DNA of 8,970 bases from Chloroflexota bacterium. GTDB lineage: Bacteria; Chloroflexota; Dehalococcoidia; Dehalococcoidales; UBA3254. Shown here piece by piece: positions 1 to 5,448 of this stretch (position 1 is its first letter; each line of letters opens with the position of its first letter). The stretch covers positions 1-8,970 of the forward strand of contig JAGDMY010000041.1 of assembly GCA_017860765.1 (NCBI GenBank), in the 5' to 3' direction. The translations under genes were made by a program, and so were the position numbers. Under the pieces are notes generated by a model. The model searched no databases, was not told the DNA's origin, and saw only the letters and a program-made list of their open reading frames with translations.

Positions 1-381
1 GAGCATAACTTTACGCGCAAAAAAATGGTTGAAACTGAGGGAAATATTAGTATAGGCATTGCAGACCTGCTCATCAGGCAACTGAATGTTAAGGCCGATT
101 GATTTGACTCCGGCCTCCTGTGCACCCCAGTTAGCAGCTTCCATCGCTCCCGGCCCGCCACCGGTAATGATGTTAAAACCTTCTTTGCCTATTAACCTGG
201 CAATTTCTCGAGTCTTCTCGTAGTCAAGAGTCCCGGGCTTGAGCCTGGAAGCTCCGTAGATAGTAACCGCCGGTTCAATCCCGGAGAGCCTGTCGAAACC
301 CTCAACCAGCTCGCCTATAATACGGAACAGCCGCCACGATTCCTCCTTGGCCAACTGATTGATTTCGTATCTTTCAGCCAT
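1..381 (-). CDS. LOG-family (TIGR00730-like) Rossmann-fold nucleotide-binding protein, C-terminus cut by window edge
   Basis: This frame gives 127 residues from an ATG at 381 and runs off the left edge without a stop. After a helical N-terminus (about 1-35) comes a Rossmann-like segment with IYGASRLKPG at 41-50, the phosphate-binding loop TGGGPGAMEAAN at 73-84, SIGLNIQLPDEQ at 94-105, and FNHFFARKVM at 117-126. This series is typical of the LOG / lysine-decarboxylase-like family. Characterised members hydrolyse nucleoside 5'-monophosphates such as cytokinin ribotides to free the base. The conserved Arg of the F-x-RK motif (R123) is present; the PGGxGTxxE motif with the catalytic Glu should lie just beyond the window. 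The start is well supported by GAGGTGAT two bases upstream of the ATG. The gene diverges from rph. Family assignment is firm; the true substrate is unknown, and many bacterial members are called only 'LOG family'. Confidence 0.9.
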   Translation of the reverse strand, partial: MAERYEINQLAKEESWRLFRIIGELVEGFDRLSGIEPAVTIYGASRLKPGTLDYEKTREIARLIGKEGFNIITGGGPGAMEAANWGAQEAGVKSIGLNIQLPDEQVCNAYTNISLSFNHFFARKVML

Positions 382-383
382 GT

Positions 384-391
384 ATCACCTC
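384..391 (-). promoter_or_regulatory. Ribosome binding site of the LOG-family gene
   Basis: Minus-strand GAGGTGAT, a long match to the anti-Shine-Dalgarno sequence, ends two bases before the ATG at 381, placing its GAGG core six bases from the start. It fixes the start of the partial gene. Confidence 0.8.
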
Positions 392-416
392 GGTTGTGAA
401 AATTTGGGTTCCGGCT

Positions 417-453
417 ATTATATGAGCATATGTGCAATTGGCTTAGCTGTCAA
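417..453 (-). promoter_or_regulatory. Predicted promoter of the LOG-family gene
   Basis: On the minus strand a perfect -35 hexamer TTGACA (453-448) is followed, after exactly 17 bases, by TATGCT (430-425; four of six consensus positions). A perfect TATAAT also occurs at 422-417 but is 25 bases from TTGACA and has no good -35 of its own. Either -10 could be used. The 5' leader would be roughly 30-40 bases. Sequence match only. Confidence 0.5.
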
Positions 454-467
454 GTAGGTGTTATACT
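438..467 (+). promoter_or_regulatory. Predicted promoter of rph
   Basis: TTGGCT (438-443; four of six) and TATACT (462-467; five of six) are separated by 18 bases, implying a start near 474 and a leader of about 25 bases carrying the rph ribosome binding site. It is interleaved with the leftward LOG-gene promoter, whose TTGACA lies inside this promoter's spacer. Confidence 0.45.
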
Positions 468-483
468 GCCAATATATTATTTA

Positions 484-490
484 AAAGGAG
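484..490 (+). promoter_or_regulatory. Ribosome binding site deciding the GTG start of rph
   Basis: AAAGGAG lies eight bases before the GTG at 499. No ATG sits at the correct spacing, so this supports GTG as the rph start. Confidence 0.8.
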
Positions 491-498
491 TCATCTAA

Positions 499-1224
499 GT
501 GAAAAGAGGAGACGGACGGGCCTTTAATCAGCTAAGGGAAGTCAAGATAACACCTGGATACCTGGCCTTTGCTGAAGGTTCGGTTTTGATCGAGTTGGGC
601 AAGACCCGTGTTATATGTTCCATAAGTCTGGAAGATAGAATACCGCCCTTTCTCAAGGGAACCGGGAGGGGCTGGGTAACGGCGGAATACTCCATGCTGC
701 CGAGGGCCACCCTCACCCGTACACCCCGGGAAGTTACCCACACCATGCGAACTGGTGGACGTACCCACGAGATCCAGAGACTGATCGGACGTTCACTCAG
801 GGCCGTGACCAACCTGGAGGCACTTGGCGAAAGGCAGCTAACAGTCGACTGTGACGTGGTTCAGGCCGATGGAGGCACCCGTACTGCCTCTATAACCGGG
901 GCCTATGTGGCCCTTTATCAGGCTTTGAAGAATATGCAGGGCATGGGGCTGATATCCTCCATGCCCTTAAAAAGCAGCGTGGCTGCCACCAGCGTAGGCA
1001 TTGTGCGGAGCTATATGATGCTGGACCTGTGCTATGAGGAGGACTCCCAGGCAGAGGTAGACTGCAATGTGGTCATGACTGACCAGGGGACCTTCGTAGA
1101 AGTGCAGGGTACCGCTGAGGCCAAACCTTACTCCAGAAATTCACTGGACGGTCTGCTGGGCCTCGCCGAGTCAGGCATCAAGCAGCTTTTCGAAATACAG
1201 AAAAGTGTATTAAAAACGCTTTAG
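499..1224 (+). CDS. rph: Ribonuclease PH (tRNA nucleotidyltransferase)
   Basis: A complete 241-residue protein, the normal length for RNase PH (E. coli about 238). The enzyme uses phosphate to trim 3' extensions from tRNA precursors and works as a hexameric ring in the cytoplasm. Visible signatures are DGR at 5-7, [16 protein letters not shown] at 25-40, [20 protein letters not shown] at 52-71, and [17 protein letters not shown] at 86-102 with the phosphate-site arginine R88. [17 protein letters not shown] at 123-139 holds the second phosphate-binding element (T127, R128). The acidic metal-site stretch [13 protein letters not shown] at 176-188 includes D182 and D188, and VEVQGTAE lies at 200-207. 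All key elements are intact. The GTG start is supported by AAAGGAG eight bases upstream. It converges on proA. The usual downstream partner in many genomes, rdgB, is absent here. Confidence 0.97.
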   Translation: MKRGDGRAFNQLREVKITPGYLAFAEGSVLIELGKTRVICSISLEDRIPPFLKGTGRGWVTAEYSMLPRATLTRTPREVTHTMRTGGRTHEIQRLIGRSLRAVTNLEALGERQLTVDCDVVQADGGTRTASITGAYVALYQALKNMQGMGLISSMPLKSSVAATSVGIVRSYMMLDLCYEEDSQAEVDCNVVMTDQGTFVEVQGTAEAKPYSRNSLDGLLGLAESGIKQLFEIQKSVLKTL

Positions 1225-1241
1225 CTTTTAAGCGCCACTTT

Positions 1242-1270
1242 AGGGAGGTTTGCCATTGAGGCTTCTTTAA
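1242..1270 (+). other. Ribosome binding site and TTG start opening a four-codon frame; possible stub of a lost rdgB-like gene
   Basis: Seventeen bases after the rph stop there is AGGGAGG (1242-1248), a seven-base gap, then TTG AGG CTT CTT TAA (1256-1270), encoding M-R-L-L-stop. RdgB (XTP/dITP diphosphatase) proteins often begin M-K/R-L-L-L-A-T, and rdgB follows rph in B. subtilis and many other bacteria. The frame runs into the 3' end of convergent proA, whose stop codon (1267-1269) overlaps it. The signal is directly visible; reading it as a rearrangement scar is inference from only four residues and could be chance. Confidence 0.25.
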
Positions 1271-1277
1271 GGCCTCA
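1257..1277. other. Inverted repeat between the convergent rph and proA 3' ends (weak hairpin)
   Basis: TGAGGC (1257-1262) and GCCTCA (1272-1277) are perfect inverted arms. Adding a T-G and a T-A pair gives an eight-pair stem with a five-base loop. No T-run follows on either strand, so this is not a classical intrinsic terminator, but it is the only hairpin in the convergent gap and overlaps the last proA codons. It could stabilise 3' ends or be incidental. Confidence 0.35.
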
Positions 1278-2541
1278 CCTGTCCGCTGCCGAAGATAATC
1301 CACTTGTAGGTGGTCATCTCCTTTAGTCCCAAAGGCCCCCTGGCATGAAACTTTTGAGTACTTATGCCAACCTCAGATCCCAGTCCGAACTGTCCTCCAT
1401 CGGTAAAACGAGTGCTGGCGTTCAGGTAGACGCAGGCGGCATCCACCTCATTCAAGAAACGCATGCCGCAGGAATAATCTTCGGTTATAATTGCCTCAGA
1501 ATGACCCGAGCCGTATTTCTCAATATGCATCAGGGCTTCATCCAGGGAGTCCACAACTTTGACCGCCGCAATAAGCGCCAGAAACTCCTTACCCCAATCC
1601 TCATCGGTGGCTGTTTTCAATTTTAAGGCAGGATTAGCTTTTAAAATTTCCAGGGCCCTGGCATCGCAATGCAGTTCGACACCGGCCTTGTTTAACTCAA
1701 GGGCCATGGCCGGCAGATACTTAGCAGCTATATCCTTGTGCACTATTACGGCATCCAGGGCGTTGCATACGGTAGGTCTCTGGACTTTGGCATTGTAGAC
1801 AATGGCTACGGCTTTCTGAATATCCGCCGCCCTGTCCACAAAAGTGTGGCAGACCCCGATTCCTCCGGTGACCACAGGCATACTGGCGGTTTCAGCCACA
1901 AATTTAATCAGGTTGGAACCACCCCTGGGAACAATAAGGTCTATATACCGGTCCATCTTAAGCATCTTTTCGACCAGAACGTGATCGGTATTATCGATGA
2001 ACTGTACTGCCCCATCGGGTATTCCTGAACGATAGACAGCGTCCTGAATAACCTTAACCAGCGCTTGATTCGAACGGATGGTCTCTTTGCCCCCGCGTAA
2101 AATCACCGCGTTACCCGATTTCAAACACAGGGCTGAAATATCCACGGTGACATTGGGTCGGCTTTCATAAATCGCTCCAATAACCCCCAGGGGAACCCGT
2201 TTGCGGCCAATGATCAGACCATTCGGCAGGGTGCGAACGTCAAACATCTCCCCTACCGGGTCCGCCAGCGCGGCTACCGCCAGGACATCTCTGGCTATCC
2301 CTGCCAGCCGTTCTTCGCTGAGCATTAAGCGGTCGAGCATAGCAACATTCATTCCGGAATTTTCTGCTTCACGATAGTCCTGCCGGTTAGCCGCCAAAAT
2401 AGAATCTTGCCTGGATATCAGGTCAGAAGATATATTATGTAAAGCTCTATTTTTTATTTCAGTCGAAAGGAACGCCAACCGATGGGAAGCCGCCCTGGCT
2501 GCACGGGCTTTTTCCTCTAACTTTAAGACTGTCTGGTTCAT
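1267..2541 (-). CDS. proA: Glutamate-5-semialdehyde dehydrogenase (gamma-glutamyl phosphate reductase)
   Basis: A complete 424-residue protein of usual ProA length (E. coli 417). It reduces L-glutamyl 5-phosphate with NADPH to glutamate 5-semialdehyde, the second step of proline synthesis, and belongs to the aldehyde dehydrogenase superfamily. Visible motifs are PLGVIGAIYESRPNVTVD at 117-134, the cofactor-binding region KSGNAVILRGGKET at 141-154, DLIVPRGGSNLI at 201-212, and QRPTVCNALD at 254-263 with catalytic Cys259. FLNEVDAACVYLNASTRFTDGGQFGLGSEVGISTQK at 362-397 and HARGPLGLKEMTTYKW at 399-414 complete the set. The start at 2541 is preceded by GGGGGT about five bases upstream. It lies 40 bases downstream of proB in the same direction, so the two are almost certainly co-transcribed. 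Its stop lies 43 bases from the convergent rph stop. Confidence 0.97.
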   Translation of the reverse strand: MNQTVLKLEEKARAARAASHRLAFLSTEIKNRALHNISSDLISRQDSILAANRQDYREAENSGMNVAMLDRLMLSEERLAGIARDVLAVAALADPVGEMFDVRTLPNGLIIGRKRVPLGVIGAIYESRPNVTVDISALCLKSGNAVILRGGKETIRSNQALVKVIQDAVYRSGIPDGAVQFIDNTDHVLVEKMLKMDRYIDLIVPRGGSNLIKFVAETASMPVVTGGIGVCHTFVDRAADIQKAVAIVYNAKVQRPTVCNALDAVIVHKDIAAKYLPAMALELNKAGVELHCDARALEILKANPALKLKTATDEDWGKEFLALIAAVKVVDSLDEALMHIEKYGSGHSEAIITEDYSCGMRFLNEVDAACVYLNASTRFTDGGQFGLGSEVGISTQKFHARGPLGLKEMTTYKWIIFGSGQVRP

Positions 2542-2581
2542 AAAGACCCCCGTTTTTTAAAGTTTTAAGCGTGTAACTGGT

Positions 2582-3715
2582 TCATAAGATAACCAGATTA
2601 TTGCGATGAATAATTTCCGATCCGTAATCATACCTTAAAAGGCCCGCTATCTTTCGAGAATGCAGGCCTTTGATCCTGTCAATATCCTCTGCGCTGTAGT
2701 TGGTGATGCCTGACCCCAGCCGATGGCCCTGGGAATCAAACACGTCTACCAGGTCCCCGCGTTGGAAGTTGCCCTCCACAAAAGTAACGCCGGCCCCCAG
2801 AAGGCTGCGGTTTTCCTTTTTGAGGGCCCGCGAGGCGCCTTCATCTATAACCAGTTTGCCGGCAACGGAGAGGCCGGCCAGCATCCAGCGCTCACGGCTT
2901 TCGAGCTTGCTGGCCGCAGGCAAGAAACGGGTCCCCACGGATTCCCCCTTGACCAGGCGCAGCATGACATCCGGTACATCGCCCTTGGCAATAACGACAG
3001 TTATTCCACAGGTCGTGGCCATTCTAGCAGCTTGAATCTTGGTGAGCATGCCCCCGGTCCCCAATCCGGTCCGGCTTCCGCCTCCCAGCTTAAAAATCCC
3101 ATCATCGATGCGTTTCACCTCGGGAATAAGGGTGGCGTCGGGGTTCTTACCCGGGTCCGCGGTATATAAACCCCCAATGTCGCTGAGAATTATCAACAGG
3201 TCCGCATCTATCAGGGTAGCTACCGTGGCTGAGAGATTGTCGTTATCCCCGAATCTGGCACCCTGAATCTCTTCAATAGCCACTACGTCATTTTCATTGA
3301 CTATACTAATTACACCCAGATCTATTAAAGCCAGGAGAGTATTACGGGCATTGAGATAGCCGGCCCGGTCACAAAGCACCGCTCGCGTCAGGAGGGCCTG
3401 GGCAATGGTAATATCATATTGCTTGAACAGGCCTTCATAGGTGGACATGAGGTAGCTCTGCCCGACCGAGGACAGCACCTGTTTATAGGGAATTCCCCTG
3501 ATCTTTCCGGGCAACCCGAGTTTATGTCGGCCTGAAGCCACGGCACCTGAGGTGACCACAGACAGCTCGATGCCCTGTTTATGCAGGTTGGCTAATTGCC
3601 TAACCAGGTCGGACATGACTGCCGGATCCAGATGGGCCTGTCCCCCGGTTAACAGGCTGGTGCCAAATTTAGCCACCACCCGCTTATAAGGGAAAACGGA
3701 TTTTCCTGTTTTCAA
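2582..3715 (-). CDS. proB: Glutamate 5-kinase with C-terminal PUA domain
   Basis: A complete 377-residue protein, full length for the two-domain form (E. coli 367). It phosphorylates L-glutamate with ATP to glutamyl 5-phosphate, the committed step of proline synthesis and usually the point of proline feedback inhibition. The amino-acid-kinase domain spans about 11-262, with VVAKFGTSLLTGG at 13-25, VVTSGAVASG at 53-62, VNENDVVA at 139-146, FGDNDNLSATVA at 155-166, LSDIGGLYTADP at 177-188, and GTGGMLTKIQAA at 219-230. The PUA domain spans about 275-355, followed by a short tail ending near YGSEIIHRNNLVIL. The start is TTG at 3715: a stop codon lies six codons upstream in frame and no ATG is available. 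GAAGGA at 3732-3727 is a slightly distant ribosome binding site (11-base gap). This is the first gene of the proBA operon. Confidence 0.96.
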   Translation of the reverse strand: MKTGKSVFPYKRVVAKFGTSLLTGGQAHLDPAVMSDLVRQLANLHKQGIELSVVTSGAVASGRHKLGLPGKIRGIPYKQVLSSVGQSYLMSTYEGLFKQYDITIAQALLTRAVLCDRAGYLNARNTLLALIDLGVISIVNENDVVAIEEIQGARFGDNDNLSATVATLIDADLLIILSDIGGLYTADPGKNPDATLIPEVKRIDDGIFKLGGGSRTGLGTGGMLTKIQAARMATTCGITVVIAKGDVPDVMLRLVKGESVGTRFLPAASKLESRERWMLAGLSVAGKLVIDEGASRALKKENRSLLGAGVTFVEGNFQRGDLVDVFDSQGHRLGSGITNYSAEDIDRIKGLHSRKIAGLLRYDYGSEIIHRNNLVIL

Positions 3716-3726
3716 TCTGGTCTCTA

Positions 3727-3732
3727 TCCTTC
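3727..3732 (-). promoter_or_regulatory. Ribosome binding site for the TTG start of proB
   Basis: Minus-strand GAAGGA lies 11 bases upstream of TTG at 3715. The spacing is longer than ideal, and together with the TTG start this suggests modest translation of proB. No better-placed start exists downstream before the conserved AKFGTS motif. Confidence 0.5.
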
Positions 3733-3750
3733 AATCTGCGAATCTAACTC

Positions 3751-3779
3751 ATTATAACAATCCTCAGTTTATTGAACAA
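3751..3779 (-). promoter_or_regulatory. Predicted promoter of the proBA operon
   Basis: A perfect TATAAT (3756-3751, minus strand) is preceded by TTGTTC (3779-3774; the TTG core matches) with a 17-base spacer. This predicts transcription starting near 3744 and a leader of about 30 bases. The leader is too short for a T-box or other riboswitch. Confidence 0.55.
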
Positions 3780-3780
3780 T

Positions 3781-3804
3781 AGACGTAACCCAAGACGTAA
3801 CTCA
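3781..3804. repeat. Tandem 12-bp direct repeat in the proB / histidine kinase intergenic region
   Basis: AGACGTAACCCA (3781-3792) is followed immediately by AGACGTAACTCA (3793-3804), identical at 11 of 12 positions. The copies are about one helical turn apart, and sit just upstream of the predicted proB -35 and between the two divergent promoters. This is the geometry of a pair of regulator half-sites on one face of the DNA. No regulator is known; it could be incidental. Confidence 0.5.
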
Positions 3805-3815
3805 AAAGCCATGAT

Positions 3816-3844
3816 TTGCACCCGGAGCAGCATTTTTTTACAAT
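3816..3844 (+). promoter_or_regulatory. Possible promoter of the histidine kinase gene
   Basis: TTGCAC (3816-3821) and TACAAT (3839-3844; five of six) are 17 bases apart. Transcription would begin near 3851, leaving only about six bases before the ATG at 3857, so the purine-rich AGGGGT at 3846-3851 would lie at or before the transcript's end. An alternative is TTCAAT (3730-3735) with TATAAC (3753-3758), also 17 apart, which shares its -10 with the proB promoter and would give a leader of about 90 bases. Confidence 0.35.
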
Positions 3845-3856
3845 TAGGGGTAATCG

Positions 3857-5068
3857 ATGAGCGAAAATCAGAACAATAAAGAGGCGCTGAAAAAGTCCCC
3901 TCCCCAGCCCAGAATAATGGAATGGCTGGTTAGAGCCGAGGCCACCAACGGTATTAAAAATCCTCACTTCTGGATTATTTTAATTCTGGTCGGGCTATTC
4001 ATCTTCTTCACATACTTCATCTACCCCACCTTTTATGATGTCTACGTGATATTCCTCTTTCCGCCGCTGATTTATGCTTCCATAGTTTACCGTTTGCGGG
4101 GAGCGATTATCGGCAGCATTGTCTTTGTAGGCATTCTGGTGCCCCATGCCTTACCAATATCTCTGGGGGCCTATAGCCTGGTAAGATCCTTCGTATTGCT
4201 CATCTTTCCTTTCCTGGTAAGCAGCCTGGTAGCTATCTCTTTGGACAACTTTGAGCGGCAACTAAAAGCCTATCGTGAAATTGTAGCGCTAAACGAAACT
4301 CTGAACAGCTATATCGACCGCCTGGAAAAAACTCAGAAGCAGCTTATACAGGTGGAAAAGCTAAATGCTCTGGGACAGCTTTCAGCAGCTATCGCCCACG
4401 AGATTAATAACCCTCTGGCGGGGGTACAGGTCTATACCCATCTTCTTTTAAAAAAAATAAGAAGCGATTCTTTCAATAAAGAAGAGGCTATTGGCATCCT
4501 GTCCAAGATAGACGGGGCACTGACTAACTCGACCAATCTGGTGCGCAGTTTACTTGACTTCGCCAGGCAAACCACGCCCACCTTAAAGCCGATTACCGTC
4601 AGCAGCGTCATTGACGCGGTCATAGCTTTGGTAGGACACCAGGCCGAACTTCAAAAGGTCAAAGTGATCAGAGAAGAGTATCCTTCTTTGCCGCAGGTAA
4701 GCGGTGATTTCAGTCAACTCCAGCAGGTGTTCATCAACCTGGTGGTAAATGCCATTCAATCCATGCCCGGGGGAGGAGAATTAAAAATACTGACCTCGAC
4801 CGGAGAGGACAATTTCGTCAAAATAAGCGTCCGGGATAACGGATACGGCATTCCCCAAGAAAATATGGACAAGCTATTCACCCCCTTCTTTTCCACTAAA
4901 GAGGCTGTTAAGGGGGTGGGCCTGGGCCTGGCAGTCTCATACGGGATCGTGGAGAGGCACGGCGGCAAGATCGAGGTGGAGAGCCAGGTCGGCAAGGGCA
5001 GTACTTTCAGCGTCTTTCTGCCAATTTATCCTGAAGAGGCTAAACCGGCTGTGCAGGCCGCCTTATGA
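3857..5068 (+). CDS. Membrane-anchored sensor histidine kinase, NtrB/ZraS-like catalytic core
   Basis: A 403-residue two-component sensor kinase. About 37 polar N-terminal residues precede four likely membrane helices at roughly 38-57, 62-80, 83-103 and 108-129, joined by very short loops. There is no recognisable extracytoplasmic, PAS, GAF or HAMP domain, so any signal is probably sensed in or at the membrane. A coiled-coil-like linker (about 131-168) leads to the H box SAAIAHEINNPLAGV at 176-190 with phospho-acceptor His181. The ATPase domain has the N box NLVVNAIQ at 294-301, G1 DNGYGIP at 327-333, F box LFTPFFSTK at 340-348, and G2 GVGLGLAVSYGIVERHGG at 353-370. All catalytic motifs are intact. 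The start is supported by AGGGGT about five bases upstream. It diverges from proB, and its last six bases overlap the convergent receiver gene, its likely but unproven partner. Confidence 0.93.
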   Translation: MSENQNNKEALKKSPPQPRIMEWLVRAEATNGIKNPHFWIILILVGLFIFFTYFIYPTFYDVYVIFLFPPLIYASIVYRLRGAIIGSIVFVGILVPHALPISLGAYSLVRSFVLLIFPFLVSSLVAISLDNFERQLKAYREIVALNETLNSYIDRLEKTQKQLIQVEKLNALGQLSAAIAHEINNPLAGVQVYTHLLLKKIRSDSFNKEEAIGILSKIDGALTNSTNLVRSLLDFARQTTPTLKPITVSSVIDAVIALVGHQAELQKVKVIREEYPSLPQVSGDFSQLQQVFINLVVNAIQSMPGGGELKILTSTGEDNFVKISVRDNGYGIPQENMDKLFTPFFSTKEAVKGVGLGLAVSYGIVERHGGKIEVESQVGKGSTFSVFLPIYPEEAKPAVQAAL

Positions 5069-5446
5069 CCCCTCTTCGGGGGGCGGGAGCAAAGCTCCCC
5101 GGATAATTCTCTCGAGCTCATCAGGAACCAGCGGTTTAATCAAATAGTCCACAGCCCCCAATTTTTTGGCCTCGGCTATGGTGTCTTCTGATGGATAGGC
5201 AGTTAAAATAATGGACTTAATATCCGGTTGAATGACCCTGGACCGGGCCAGGATATTCATGCCGGATTCTCCGGGCAGCCTCACATCCAGGAGCAGGACG
5301 TTAAAGTCCCCTTTCTCCATCTTGCTCAGCGCCTCTTCTCCGTTCTCAGCTATTTCTACTTCATAACCCGAAAAAATCAACCAATCGCGAATGGACTCCC
5401 TGACAATCGCTTCATCATCCACCACCAGCACTCGAGCATTTGACAT
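5063..5446 (-). CDS. Stand-alone receiver-domain response regulator (CheY/Spo0F-like architecture)
   Basis: A 127-residue protein made of one receiver domain with no output domain. The acidic pocket is D10-D11 in VLVVDDE (6-12), the phospho-acceptor is D54 in LLLDVRLPGESG (51-62), the switch threonine is T82 in LTAYPSED (81-88), and K104 lies in DYLIKPL (100-106), with aromatic Y101 before it. All conserved residues are present, so it should accept a phosphoryl group. With no DNA-binding domain it should act by protein contact or as a phosphorelay intermediate. Its ATG shares one base with the dnaE stop (TGATG on the minus strand), and GGAGGG lies six bases ahead inside dnaE, implying co-transcription and probable translational coupling. 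Its stop codon overlaps the 3' end of the convergent histidine kinase gene. Confidence 0.94.
   Translation of the reverse strand: MSNARVLVVDDEAIVRESIRDWLIFSGYEVEIAENGEEALSKMEKGDFNVLLLDVRLPGESGMNILARSRVIQPDIKSIILTAYPSEDTIAEAKKLGAVDYLIKPLVPDELERIIRGALLPPPEEGS
5085..5099. other. Perfect inverted repeat just past the histidine kinase stop, inside the receiver gene
   Basis: GGGAGC (5085-5090), AAA, GCTCCC (5094-5099) form a perfect six-pair GC-rich stem with a three-base loop, 16 bases after the kinase stop. A smaller CCCC/GGGG stem (5069-5081) lies just before it. There is no T-run, and the sequence also encodes the receiver's A-L-L-P-P tail, so this is at best a weak 3'-end structure for the kinase transcript. 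Confidence 0.3.
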
Positions 5447-5448
5447 CA
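5444..5448 (-). promoter_or_regulatory. TGATG stop/start overlap joining dnaE to the receiver gene
   Basis: On the minus strand the dnaE stop TGA (5448-5446) shares its A with the receiver ATG (5446-5444). This geometry is typical of reinitiation-based translational coupling. Confidence 0.85.

Noticed and set aside
2700..3266. Long plus-strand open frames opposite proB, and similar frames opposite proA, rph and dnaE
   Set aside because: They have no family signature, good ribosome binding site or plausible composition, and lie antisense to clearly conserved genes. They are frame shadows.
3716..3856. T-box or other riboswitch upstream of proB
   Set aside because: The predicted leader is only about 30 bases, with no T-box sequence, specifier stem or terminator/antiterminator pair.
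3764..3967. 67-residue minus-strand frame overlapping the start of the histidine kinase gene
   Set aside because: It covers the intergenic promoter region and the antisense of the kinase N-terminus, with no recognisable protein features and no supporting start signal.
5069..5099. Intrinsic terminator for the histidine kinase transcript
   Set aside because: There are GC-rich stems but no T-run, and the bases are explained by receiver coding sequence. Kept only as a low-confidence inverted repeat.
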